The notes below the pieces were generated by a model that had not been told where the DNA came from, ran no database searches, and saw only the letters and a list, made by a program, of their open reading frames with translations. From positions 1-64,000 of the forward strand of contig CAKUMH010000006.1 in NCBI GenBank assembly GCA_934667625.1: a stretch of DNA of 64,000 bases. Direction: 5' to 3'. The translations under genes and the position numbers were made by a program. Positions 47,910-56,698 of the stretch are shown in pieces. Source of the stretch: an uncultured Elusimicrobiales bacterium. GTDB taxonomy: Bacteria > Elusimicrobiota > Elusimicrobia > Elusimicrobiales > Elusimicrobiaceae. Every line of letters begins with the position of its first letter. The stretch's first letter is position 1.

Positions 47910-49568
47910 ATGGCTGATAAGCACAAAATTCTTACCGTCATACAAACCATTGGGCGCTCGTTTTTCTTGCCCATTTCTATTCTGCCCGTAGCGGGGTTAT
48001 TGTTGGGGATAGGGGCCTCCTTCTCCAATATGTCCACCGTACAGCAATACGGGTTGGAATCTATCATGGGCACAGGTACCCTGCTCAACCACGTATTTAT
48101 TTTGATGAGCGTGGTGGGCAATGCGGTGTTTGCCAACTTGCCTCTTTTGTTTGCCCTGGCTATTGCCATGGGTATGGCCAAGGCGGAAAAAGCCGTGGCC
48201 GTGCTGGCTGCTGCGCTGACGTTTATTTTAACGCATGTGACCATTCACCAGCTGTTGGTCTTTTCGGGGCAGATTTCGCCGGACGGCGTTTTGGCAAGCA
48301 GTGTGATTAACGGAACGATTGGCACCACGTTGGGCATCCAAACGCTGGAAATGGGTATTTTTGGCGGTATTTTGGTAGGGCTTATGGTGGCGTTACTCCA
48401 CAACCGTTTTTACCGGGTGGAATTGCCGGTAGTCTTTTCCTTTTTTGGCGGGGTGCGCTTTGTGCCGATTATCTGCACCTTGGCCGCTATCGTGCTGGGG
48501 ACGGTGTGCTTTTTCGTTTGGCCGCCGATTCAGCGCCTTATTTTGGCCAGTGGCACGCTGGTGGTTAAAACAGGTTATTGGGGCACCTTTATCTTTGGGT
48601 TTATGGAACGCGCCCTGATTCCGTTTGGTCTGCACCACGTCTTTTACATGCCGTTTTGGCAATCCGGCCTGGGCGGTGCGATGAACATTGACGGCAATAT
48701 GGTCTATGGTGCCCAAAACATCTTTTTTGCGCAGTTAGCCTCCCACAGCACGCAGCATTTTGCCATTGAGGCGGCCCGCTTTATGACGGGTAAATACGCC
48801 ATTATGATGGGTGGTTTAATGGGTGCGGCGTTGGCTATGTACAAAACCGCCAATACGAATAAACGCAAGATTGTGGGCGGCTTGTTGTTCTCGGCGGCGT
48901 TAACTTCCTTCTTGACGGGTATCACCGAACCGCTGGAGTTTACGTTCCTGTTTGTGGCCCCGGTGCTTTATGTAGTGCACTGCGCGCTGGCAGGGTTGGC
49001 GTTTGTAGTCATGCATGTCTTGCGCATTACCATTGGTACTACCTTCTCGTGTGGTTTGATTGATTTTGTGCTTTACGGTGTGATGCAAGGCAATGCCAAA
49101 ACCAATTGGGTGCTCATGCTCCCGGTGCTGGTGGTCTATTTTGTGGTGTATTACTATTTGTTCAAGTTTGTTATTTTGAAATGGAACCTGCCCACTCCCG
49201 GACGTGAGCCGGATGACCAAGAAACCAAGCTCTACACCAAAGAAGATTATCAGGCCAAACAAGCCGCTGCCCAAGCCGAGCAGAAAACGGTGGCGGAAGG
49301 CGGCTTTGAACGCGATGAAAAAATGGAAAAAATCATCGCGGGTTTGGGCGGGCTGGATAACATGGGCAACCCGGAGTGCTGTGCTACCCGTTTGCGTTTA
49401 AATGTGCAGGACAGCGCTAAGGTGGACAAAGCGCTTTTAAAACAAGCAGGGGCCTTGGGTGTGGTCATAAACGGCAACGCCATTCAGGTGGTGTTTGGTC
49501 CAATAGTCAGTACCATTAAACCGCGTCTGCAGGAATATATGATTAAAAAGCGAGACGCTGCCAAATAA
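47910..49568 (+). CDS. PTS glucose-family permease EIICB
   Basis: 552 aa. An IIC membrane domain (about 1-430) of the glucose/N-acetylglucosamine superfamily is followed by a C-terminal IIB domain (about 465-552). IIC motifs: FFLPISILPVAGLLLGIG, LPLLFALAIAMGMAK, RALIPFGLHHVFYMPFW, GITEPLEFTFLFVAP. The IIB active Cys is in NPECCATRLRL near residue 490, where a second Cys precedes the usual one. No IIA domain or gene is nearby, so it must borrow a IIA from elsewhere. The sugar is glucose-like or an amino sugar; sequence alone does not decide. It converges with ldh. Confidence 0.92.
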   Translation: MADKHKILTVIQTIGRSFFLPISILPVAGLLLGIGASFSNMSTVQQYGLESIMGTGTLLNHVFILMSVVGNAVFANLPLLFALAIAMGMAKAEKAVAVLAAALTFILTHVTIHQLLVFSGQISPDGVLASSVINGTIGTTLGIQTLEMGIFGGILVGLMVALLHNRFYRVELPVVFSFFGGVRFVPIICTLAAIVLGTVCFFVWPPIQRLILASGTLVVKTGYWGTFIFGFMERALIPFGLHHVFYMPFWQSGLGGAMNIDGNMVYGAQNIFFAQLASHSTQHFAIEAARFMTGKYAIMMGGLMGAALAMYKTANTNKRKIVGGLLFSAALTSFLTGITEPLEFTFLFVAPVLYVVHCALAGLAFVVMHVLRITIGTTFSCGLIDFVLYGVMQGNAKTNWVLMLPVLVVYFVVYYYLFKFVILKWNLPTPGREPDDQETKLYTKEDYQAKQAAAQAEQKTVAEGGFERDEKMEKIIAGLGGLDNMGNPECCATRLRLNVQDSAKVDKALLKQAGALGVVINGNAIQVVFGPIVSTIKPRLQEYMIKKRDAAK

Positions 49569-49590
49569 GTTTGCGCAGTATATGTAAAAA

Positions 49591-49617
49591 CCGCCCCGAA
49601 AATTCGGGGCGGTTTTT
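49591..49617. terminator. Bidirectional terminator between EIICB and ldh
   Basis: CCGCCCCGAA/TTCGGGGCGG with a 2-nt loop; A-run before and T-run after serve both strands. Confidence 0.92.
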
Positions 49618-49637
49618 CTATGGCGTAAAAGTTCCGC

Positions 49638-50597
49638 TTAAATTTCGTTTTGGGACAAAATCTCCTGTAACGTTTTGGCGGATTTTTGTAGATTGGCCGT
49701 TTCCTGTTCGTTGATTTCCAGCGGCACATGCGTTTCCACTCCGTTCTTGCCCACAATGGCGGGCATGCTCAGCGCCACGTTAGAAATGCCATATTCCCCG
49801 TTCATCATAGAGGAAATAGGCAGAATAGATTTTTCGTTGCGGACAATGGCTTCGCAAATACGCCGCACCGACATGGCAATGCCATAGTAAGTGGCTTTTT
49901 TGCGTTTGATGATCTCGTACGCACTGTTTTTTACTTCATCTGCAATGCGTTTCATAGCTTCTTCATGTTTAAAAAATCCGCGCATTTCACAAAATTTATT
50001 GAGTTTAATACCTGATACATTGGCACAGCTCCAGGCGGCAATTTCGCTGTCGCCATGTTCGCCGATGATAAAGGCATGCACGCTGCGGCTGTCCACATCC
50101 AGGTGTTGGCCCAGGTTGTATTTCAGGCGGGCCGTATCCAGCACGGTGCCGGAACCAAAGACACGCCCCTTGGGCATGCCGCTTAACTTAATGGCCACGG
50201 AGGTGAGAATATCCACCGGGTTGGCGACAATGAGCAAAATGCCCTGGTAGTTTATTTTTTTGATTTCCGGGATGATAGACTTGAAAATGGCAATGTTCTT
50301 TTTCACCAAATCTAGGCGGGTTTCCCCCGGTTTTTGGTTGGCCCCGGCCGTAATGACGATAATGCCGGCGTCCTGCAGGTCCTGGTAGCCTCCGGCGTGA
50401 ATCTTCATCGGTTTTGCAAAGGGCAAGCCGTGGCTAATGTCCAGTGCTTCCCCTTCGGCGCGGGCTTGGTCCGCATCCAGGAGCACCATTTCCGTAAACA
50501 TGCCGCTCTGCATTAAGCTAAAGGCGGAGGCGGAGCCTACGAAGCCGCACCCGATGATCCCTACCTTGCTAAAGTTTGTGATGCAATTATTTTCCAT
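49638..50597 (-). CDS. ldh: L-lactate dehydrogenase
   Basis: 319 aa, reducing pyruvate to L-lactate with NADH to recycle NAD during fermentation. NAD-binding GCGFVGSASAF is near residue 17. The specificity loop has Gln88 in ANQKPGETRLDLV (Gln marks LDH; malate dehydrogenases have Arg). The catalytic His181 is in IIGEHGDSE. The closest alternative, malate dehydrogenase, is disfavoured by Gln88. It lies tail-to-tail with the sugar permease gene. Confidence 0.93.
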   Translation of the reverse strand: MENNCITNFSKVGIIGCGFVGSASAFSLMQSGMFTEMVLLDADQARAEGEALDISHGLPFAKPMKIHAGGYQDLQDAGIIVITAGANQKPGETRLDLVKKNIAIFKSIIPEIKKINYQGILLIVANPVDILTSVAIKLSGMPKGRVFGSGTVLDTARLKYNLGQHLDVDSRSVHAFIIGEHGDSEIAAWSCANVSGIKLNKFCEMRGFFKHEEAMKRIADEVKNSAYEIIKRKKATYYGIAMSVRRICEAIVRNEKSILPISSMMNGEYGISNVALSMPAIVGKNGVETHVPLEINEQETANLQKSAKTLQEILSQNEI

Positions 50598-50668
50598 AAC
50601 ATCCCCCTTTGGGCCTTGCGCCCAGTTTTTAATATACTAAAATTTCCTTTCAGCCCGGCAGGGCTAAA

Positions 50669-50686
50669 AGAGGCTAGTCAGCCCCT
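50669..50686 (-). terminator. Terminator of dnaE
   Basis: AGGGGCT/AGCCTCT (7 bp with one G-T), then TTTT on the minus strand; it overlaps the stop codon. Confidence 0.6.
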
Positions 50687-53600
50687 ACTTAAAATCCCAG
50701 GCGTTGCCCATAGTGTCTTCAATAAATTCAAACAATCCCTTGTGCAGCAAAATCCGCTTATTGGTGCGGATACGGTGGATTTTTTCGGGGTTTTCCTTGG
50801 ACGGGATTTCTAAAATAACTGCCGTAGTACCGCGCGTCATATCCAAATAGGTTCTAAGTTTTTGCAAATTGTTTTTGGAGTATCCCGCCGGAATACGGAT
50901 GATAAATTCCTTGGCTACATTGGAAATAAGGTCCGTCACGCTGCTGACGTCCTGCAGGTTTAGCTCAATGCGTGCGCTGTCTTCATCCACGCGAATATCG
51001 CCTAAAAAGTTCAAAATGGCGTTTGGCGCCAGTTTAAAGGACATCCCCGCATAAGCCCGTGCAAAGGCGTTTACCAAAATGGAGCCGGTGCAGTCTTCAA
51101 TCACCATTTGGGCCCATTCCTGTTTTTGTTTGTTCTGCCGTTTTTTGAATAGCGTTACAATGCCCAGCACGCTAAGCCGCCCGCTGGCGCGCCCTTCCAA
51201 AATGTCAATAATAGGCGTGGCGTGCAGCTGCTTTAAATGGGGTTGGTACTTGGCCATGGGGTGCCCGCTGAAATAAAGCCCCAGCACTTCTTTTTCGTAA
51301 GCCAGCAGTTCGCTTTGTTTTAGCGGCGCCGCTTTGACGTCGGGTTTTTGTTTGACGCTGAGCACGGTGGAAAAATCGTCGCCAAAGAGGTTGCCGATAT
51401 TTTTTTCTTTTTCTTTGGCTACCAGGTGGGCCATATCCACGGCGTTTTCTAAATTGGCCAGCAGGTACGCCCGGGTGATTTTGGGGTCTTGACCGGGGGA
51501 GGAGGAGTCCAGCGCGCCGGCTTTGGACAAACTTTCAATTGTTTTTTTGTTGGCTTGGGAGAGGTCAATACGGCTGCAAAAATCCTCCAGCGATTTATAA
51601 GGCCCACCCTTTTTGCGCTCGCTGACGATAGACAAACAGGCCTCCGCGCCTGCGTTTTTGATGGCCTCCAGCGCAAAGCGGATGCACTCCTTGCCGTCTT
51701 TTTCCTCTACAGAAAACTCCAGTTCGGACGAATTTACATCCGGCGGTAAAATTTCAAAGCCCATTTTTTTTGCTTCTTCCAAATAGGTGACGATTTTGTT
51801 TTCTTTATCATCGGAGCCAATAGCGTTGTGACCAATTTCGTTGGTCAGCGCCGCGCACATAAATTCAATGGGGTAATTGGCCTTTAAGTACGCCGTTTGA
51901 TAAGAAACCAATCCGTAAGCAAACGAGTGGGACTTGTTAAACCCGTATCCGGCAAAGGCCTTCATCTGTTCGTAAATATGCGTGGCAATCTTTTCAGAGA
52001 TGTGATTTTTTTGGCAGCCTTCCACGAACTTTTTACCGAACTTTTCCATCACGTCCAGTTTCTTTTTCCCCATGGCTTTGCGCAGCGTATCGGCTTCCCC
52101 GGGGGTAAATCCGCCCAAGGTTTTGGAAATCTGCATGATCTGTTCCTGATACACCATGCACCCATAGGTGTCTTTGAGGGTCTCTTCCAAAAGCGGCGTC
52201 TCATAGACGATTTTTTCCTGCCCGTTTTTGCGCCGCACAAACATATCCATCATGCCCGATTCCATAGGGCCTGGACGGTAGAGCGCTACCAAGGCGGAAA
52301 CGTCGCTAAATTGGGAGGGCTGCAGTTTTTTAATCAGGTCCCGCATACCGCCGCTTTCCAGCTGAAAGATGCCTAGTGTCTTGCACGCGCAGAGCATATC
52401 GTAAGTTTTTTTGTCATCCAGCGGAATTTTGTTAATGTCAAAATCGGGATTATGGCGGGCGCGAATCATTTTTTCCGCATTATCAATAACGGTCAAGGTG
52501 CGCAGCCCCAAAAAGTCCATTTTCAGTAGCCCTAAGTTGGAGCAGGGCTCGCCTTCAAACTGGGTGGTAATGGCATCGCGCGCCCCGCGGGCCAGCGGCA
52601 CATATTCCGAAACGGCCTCTTTGGTAATCAGCACCCCCGCGGCGTGAATGCCGGTGTGGCGCTTGAGCCCTTCAATCTTTTGGGCCATTTCAAAAAGGCG
52701 CTTGCTTTGCGGATTTTTTTGGATTTCGTTTTTCAGTTCGTTGATTTCCAACGCTTTTTCCAGCGTCATTTTGGGGTCGTTGGGAATCATTTTGGCAATG
52801 CGGTTGGATTCCGCCACCGGGATTTCCATGGCGCGGGCCACGTCTTTTAACGCAAGTTTAGCCTTCATGGTTCCAAAGGTGATGATTTGGGACACCTTGT
52901 CATGCCCGTATTTCCCGCGTACATAATCAATTACGCGCTCGCGGCCCGCGTCGGACATATCAATATCCAAGTCGGGCATGCTGACGCGGTCCGGGTTTAA
53001 AAAGCGTTCAAACAGCAATTTGTTGACAATGGGGTCTATGCGCGTAATATCCATGCTGTACGCCACCAGCGACCCGGCGCCGGAGCCGCGGCCCGGTCCT
53101 ATCGGAATGCCGTTGGCGCGTGCCCAGTTGATAAAGTCCTGCACGATGAGGAAGTAACAGTCAAACCCCATGGTGATGATGACGTTAAATTCATATTCCA
53201 GCTGCTTCCAATAGTTATCCGGCACCTTGCCGTTCATCTTTTTGATAAGGCCCTTGCGGCAGATGTCTTTAAAGTATTCGGCCGAGTTGGGGAACTCTTT
53301 GGGAATGTCAAAATTGGGCAAAATAAACCCGTGTTTGGGAAACTCCAAATTGCACTTTTCGGCAATAGCCAAAGTGTTGGCGCAGGCCTCGGGCGTATGG
53401 GAGAAAAGGGCGCACATTTCTTCCGGGGATTTGAAATACAGCTCGTGTGACATTTGCAAACGCCGGGGGTCATTTAGCGTTTTTCCGGTGGCAATGCAAA
53501 CAGCCACGTCGTGCGCTTCCCAATCTTCTTTCTTTTCGTAGTGGCAGTCGTTGGTGGCCACCAGTGGAATGCCTGTGCGTTTGGCCACATCCTTCAAAAG

Positions 53601-54179
53601 CGGTAAAGCCTCCACTTCTTCACGAATTCCGTGGTCCATGAGCTCAATATAATAATTGCCCCTGCCAAAAATATCCTCAAACTCCTTGGCATAGGCGCAG
53701 GCCTTTTCAAACCCGCCCGGCTCCCGCACGTATTGGGACACGAAACCCTTCAAACAGCCGGACAAGCACAAAAGCCCGCCGCTGTGCGCGGCCAAAATCT
53801 CCTTGTCAATGCGGGGATGGCGGTAAAAACCGTCTACCCACGCCATGGAGTTCAGTTTCATTAAATTGAGGTACCCCTCGTGGTTGCGGGCGAGCACTGT
53901 TAAATGGCCGGTGCGTTGGTTTTTGTCCTTATCGGTATATTTTCCTTCTGCAATATAAAATTCGCACCCAACAATGGGCTTAATGCCTGCCGCGCGGGCC
54001 GAATCGTAAAAATCTAGGGCGCCGTACATATTGCCGTGGTCGGTCATAGCCATGGCCGGGATATGCTGTTCGGCCAGGCTAAGCAGAAATTTGGACGGTT
54101 TATGATTGTTAGAAATGCGCAGCATTCCGTCCAATAAAGAGTATTCGGTGTGGTTGTGTAATTGTACAAATTCGGCCAT
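50685..54179 (-). CDS. dnaE: DNA polymerase III alpha subunit
   Basis: 1164 aa, the replicative polymerase. The N-terminal PHP domain (FVQLHNHTEYSLLDG; MTDHGNMYGALDF) precedes the palm with catalytic Asp residues in PDLDIDMSD near 400. The fingers, helix-hairpin-helix region (about 840-900) and a C-terminal OB fold follow (GIVTLFKKRQNKQKQEWAQM ... ILVNAFARAYAG). It is the DnaE1 type, by length and domain order. No exonuclease domain is built in. The nudix gene is divergent. AGGA stands 9 nt before ATG. Confidence 0.97.
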   Translation of the reverse strand: MAEFVQLHNHTEYSLLDGMLRISNNHKPSKFLLSLAEQHIPAMAMTDHGNMYGALDFYDSARAAGIKPIVGCEFYIAEGKYTDKDKNQRTGHLTVLARNHEGYLNLMKLNSMAWVDGFYRHPRIDKEILAAHSGGLLCLSGCLKGFVSQYVREPGGFEKACAYAKEFEDIFGRGNYYIELMDHGIREEVEALPLLKDVAKRTGIPLVATNDCHYEKKEDWEAHDVAVCIATGKTLNDPRRLQMSHELYFKSPEEMCALFSHTPEACANTLAIAEKCNLEFPKHGFILPNFDIPKEFPNSAEYFKDICRKGLIKKMNGKVPDNYWKQLEYEFNVIITMGFDCYFLIVQDFINWARANGIPIGPGRGSGAGSLVAYSMDITRIDPIVNKLLFERFLNPDRVSMPDLDIDMSDAGRERVIDYVRGKYGHDKVSQIITFGTMKAKLALKDVARAMEIPVAESNRIAKMIPNDPKMTLEKALEINELKNEIQKNPQSKRLFEMAQKIEGLKRHTGIHAAGVLITKEAVSEYVPLARGARDAITTQFEGEPCSNLGLLKMDFLGLRTLTVIDNAEKMIRARHNPDFDINKIPLDDKKTYDMLCACKTLGIFQLESGGMRDLIKKLQPSQFSDVSALVALYRPGPMESGMMDMFVRRKNGQEKIVYETPLLEETLKDTYGCMVYQEQIMQISKTLGGFTPGEADTLRKAMGKKKLDVMEKFGKKFVEGCQKNHISEKIATHIYEQMKAFAGYGFNKSHSFAYGLVSYQTAYLKANYPIEFMCAALTNEIGHNAIGSDDKENKIVTYLEEAKKMGFEILPPDVNSSELEFSVEEKDGKECIRFALEAIKNAGAEACLSIVSERKKGGPYKSLEDFCSRIDLSQANKKTIESLSKAGALDSSSPGQDPKITRAYLLANLENAVDMAHLVAKEKEKNIGNLFGDDFSTVLSVKQKPDVKAAPLKQSELLAYEKEVLGLYFSGHPMAKYQPHLKQLHATPIIDILEGRASGRLSVLGIVTLFKKRQNKQKQEWAQMVIEDCTGSILVNAFARAYAGMSFKLAPNAILNFLGDIRVDEDSARIELNLQDVSSVTDLISNVAKEFIIRIPAGYSKNNLQKLRTYLDMTRGTTAVILEIPSKENPEKIHRIRTNKRILLHKGLFEFIEDTMGNAWDFK

Positions 54180-54246
54180 AGCGGCAAGTCCTTTTAAAAG
54201 TGCGGCAAAGCGGGCCGGAAAGGCCCAAATGTTATAAGATGTTTAT

Positions 54247-54789
54247 ATGAAACATTATAGTAAATTAAAAGAGACAAAAATTTCCTCCAAAACCCTCTAT
54301 AGAGGGGTTTTGGGTGTAAAGTTGGACGAGGTGAAACTGCTCAACGGCAACACCTCCACGCGGCTCTATTTTGACCACCGCGGCGCCAGCGGCATTTTGC
54401 CGGTGGAAGACGGCCAGGTGTACTTGGTTCAGCAGTACCGCTACCCCATTCATCAGGCCACCTGGGAAATTCCTGCCGGCAAGCGCGAAAAGGGGCAAAC
54501 GTTTTTGATGTGTGCCAAGGCGGAGCTTAAGCAGGAGACGGGGCTCACGGCAAAAAAACTAAAGGAAATGATGATGTTTCATCCCTGCAATGCCTTTTCC
54601 AATGAGGAACAGCATTTGTATCTGGCCACCGGGCTTACCCGCGGGGAGGACCAGCCGGATGAAGATGAATTTTTAAATCTAAAGAAATTTCCGCTCAAAA
54701 CGGCCTACAAGATGATTGCCGACGGCACTATTACCGACGCCAAAACCATTTTGGCGCTTCAGTGGTACCGTTTGCACGGAGAAAAATAG
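54247..54789 (+). CDS. Nudix hydrolase (ADP-ribose pyrophosphatase-like) with degenerate Nudix box
   Basis: 180 aa. The fold matches the NudF/ADP-ribose pyrophosphatase group: QVYLVQQYRYPIHQATWEIP AGKREKG. The Nudix box GX5EX7REUXEEXGU is altered here. It reads G78...Q84...A92-E93-L-K-Q96-E97-T-G99, so three conserved residues (Glu to Gln, Arg to Ala, Glu to Gln) are replaced, while Glu93 and Glu97 remain. Activity may be weak or altered. There is no Shine-Dalgarno; TATAAG lies 8 nt before ATG. It is divergent from dnaE. Confidence 0.85.
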   Translation: MKHYSKLKETKISSKTLYRGVLGVKLDEVKLLNGNTSTRLYFDHRGASGILPVEDGQVYLVQQYRYPIHQATWEIPAGKREKGQTFLMCAKAELKQETGLTAKKLKEMMMFHPCNAFSNEEQHLYLATGLTRGEDQPDEDEFLNLKKFPLKTAYKMIADGTITDAKTILALQWYRLHGEK

Positions 54790-54806
54790 TATTTTCTATT
54801 AGCAAT

Positions 54807-54839
54807 TCCCCTGGATTTTTGCTGTCCGGGGATTTTTTG
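54807..54839 (+). terminator. Terminator after the Nudix gene
   Basis: CCCC...GGA/TCC...GGGG stem followed by ATTTTTTG. Confidence 0.75.
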
Positions 54840-54888
54840 TCTTACCCAGTTTTGCTGATGAGCTTAATTGAATATCTACTACCTATAA

Positions 54889-55392
54889 CTATTGAAACCG
54901 TTTTGATTTAGTCCCGCCGTTGTAGGGGTCGCCTAACTCACGGCGGATCAGTTCGGTGGCCAAATCTTCCCCGTCTGCGTTGGTTACATCGCAGAGCAGG
55001 CGGAAGTATTTATCCCGTCCGCAATCCGTCAGAGTAATAGGTTTTTGGTCCAAAAACGCTTGAGTAAATTCCTTAGCCTTTTGTGCCAGTTTCTTTTCCC
55101 GTGCTGTCCCTTTTATCTCCGGCGTGTCCACGCCGCGCACGCGCACGGGCACTTTTTCGCAGTACACCGCAAGGGAGCAGTTCAAATTAATTTTAAACGT
55201 GTCTCCGTCATACACGGACGCTACAGACACTTGCTGGAACATCGCTCCGTCCTCCACTTCGCCTGTTTGCGTGAGAGGTTTGCCCTGCTGCTGCATGATA
55301 TACAGCACGGCCAGCGCAATCACAGACGCCCAAAACTTTGCCTGTTTTGAGGTGCTTGTACGGCGGGAAGAGGTTCTTCTTCGGCGGGGCAT
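54889..55392 (-). CDS. Membrane-anchored thermonuclease-like (SNase) protein
   Basis: 167 aa. A very basic Arg/Ser/Thr N-terminus (MPRRRRTSSRRTSTS) and one membrane helix (KFWASVIALAVLYIM) are followed by a staphylococcal-nuclease-like OB domain. Catalytic-type motifs: SVYDGDTFKI, VRVRGVDTPEIKG, GRDKYFRLLCDV. It would face the periplasm and cut DNA or RNA. Paired Cys in NCSLAVYCEK may form a disulfide. The start codon follows the lipid-kinase stop directly, so the two are one operon. Confidence 0.88.
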   Translation of the reverse strand: MPRRRRTSSRRTSTSKQAKFWASVIALAVLYIMQQQGKPLTQTGEVEDGAMFQQVSVASVYDGDTFKINLNCSLAVYCEKVPVRVRGVDTPEIKGTAREKKLAQKAKEFTQAFLDQKPITLTDCGRDKYFRLLCDVTNADGEDLATELIRRELGDPYNGGTKSKRFQ

Positions 55393-56280
55393 TTATTTCT
55401 CCGGGAGCAATACTTTTAAGGCGCTGGGTTCCACGGCCATTTCCAATTGGTCTTGTGTTTTGCGCGGTTCCCCGTCAATATGGTAGACAATTTCTCCGGG
55501 CAGGTGGATAAGCGCGTGTTTGACGTGTTGGGTGGCGGTAATGCCAAAGGGGCGCCACTTGTCTGTAAAAAACGAGGGCGCAGCCAGGGCAATTTTCCAT
55601 TTGGGTGCGTTGTACACGGTCACCATGTCTAATAGTCCGTCCGTCAAGCTGGCTTTGGGGGCAATTTTAAAGTTGCTGCCATATTGGCGTCCGTTGGCAA
55701 AGACTAGCGTAAGCGGCGCGAGTTTTTCAGTTTTTCCGTCCGCCAGCACTTCCAAATTTTTCGGCTGATAGGAAAACACCGTCTTGGCCCCGATTTTGAA
55801 ATACGGCCACATGCCGCGTTTCCCATTTTTCCCATGTTCCATAAATTGCCACGCGATTTCCGCTTCAATGCCGACCCCGGCTAAATTTAAAAAGAGTTCC
55901 CCATTGGCGCGGCCCGCATCACAGCGTACTGGGGCCGCGTGCTGCAAACGTACCAGCCCTTCCTCCAGCGTAAGCGGCATGCCCAGCTCCCGCGCAAAGC
56001 CGTTGCCGGACCCGTTGGGCAGTACGCCCAGGGCTGTTTCCGTGCCCACCAGTCCGCGGGCGGTTTCGTTAATGGTGCCGTCTCCACCGATGGCCACAAC
56101 GGCGTCAAAATGTTCTTGGGCTGCCTCTTGCGCTAGCTCCGTGGCGTGGTTGGGTGCTTTGGTTTTGCACAAATCTGCCTGCGGAAAATTAAGCAAAATG
56201 GCCTGCGCCATTTTTTCAATTTTTTCTGCATTCCCTTTTAGTTTCCCGCTGTGCGGGTTTAAAATAAAGCGAATTTTCAT
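55393..56280 (-). CDS. Diacylglycerol kinase-like lipid kinase (DagK/YegS family)
   Basis: 295 aa, phosphorylating diacylglycerol or a related lipid with ATP. The family core is clear: RFILNPHSGK at the start, VVAIGGDGTINETARGLVG near 60, LGVLPNGSGNGFARELGMP, and C-terminal DGLLDMVTVYNAPK. The lipid substrate is not readable. It overlaps the small membrane gene by ATGA and abuts the nuclease gene, giving a three-gene operon. Confidence 0.92.
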   Translation of the reverse strand: MKIRFILNPHSGKLKGNAEKIEKMAQAILLNFPQADLCKTKAPNHATELAQEAAQEHFDAVVAIGGDGTINETARGLVGTETALGVLPNGSGNGFARELGMPLTLEEGLVRLQHAAPVRCDAGRANGELFLNLAGVGIEAEIAWQFMEHGKNGKRGMWPYFKIGAKTVFSYQPKNLEVLADGKTEKLAPLTLVFANGRQYGSNFKIAPKASLTDGLLDMVTVYNAPKWKIALAAPSFFTDKWRPFGITATQHVKHALIHLPGEIVYHIDGEPRKTQDQLEMAVEPSALKVLLPEK

Positions 56281-56615
56281 GCCTTTTTCACTCCTTCGGC
56301 ATTTGCGCCGGATTCTTTAATCGCGTCATAAATGCGTTCGGTTTTGAGCAGGCCATTGCCCACTTGGGCAATTTTGTTCCCCGCAGCCAGCACAAAAAGC
56401 ATTAGTACGGCAAACAGTCCCAGGTTGGCCAGTTGGCTGAGCGCCTTCATCGGCAGTAACACCGGCCCGTATTGTGTGCTTATCTGTAAGTCTGTCAGTT
56501 GCAAAACAGGCACTACCGCCCCTCCGTTTACGAACACCTTGTACATGCCGATAACGGAGAAAAAGATAAACAATAAACCAATGCAAATAAGCAAATATCC
56601 AAAAATTTTGTGCAT
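56277..56615 (-). CDS. Small membrane protein upstream of the lipid kinase
   Basis: 112 aa with two helices (about 6-28 and 64-82) separated by a loop (VPVLQLTDLQISTQYGPVLLP) and ending in a short amphipathic, charged tail. No family recognised. Its stop overlaps the lipid-kinase ATG, so it probably works with it or is co-regulated. It is divergent from alaS. Confidence 0.8.
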   Translation of the reverse strand: MHKIFGYLLICIGLLFIFFSVIGMYKVFVNGGAVVPVLQLTDLQISTQYGPVLLPMKALSQLANLGLFAVLMLFVLAAGNKIAQVGNGLLKTERIYDAIKESGANAEGVKKA

Positions 56616-56698
56616 ATTTTTTCCTTGATAGGAGCGGGGAGCCCCTGTATTTGATATACTTTATTATATATGTTTTAAACGTTAAACAAGAAGGTTTT

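Noticed and set aside
49638..50597. Malate dehydrogenase instead of lactate dehydrogenase
   Set aside because: The specificity residue is Gln (ANQKPGETR), typical of LDH; malate dehydrogenases carry Arg there.
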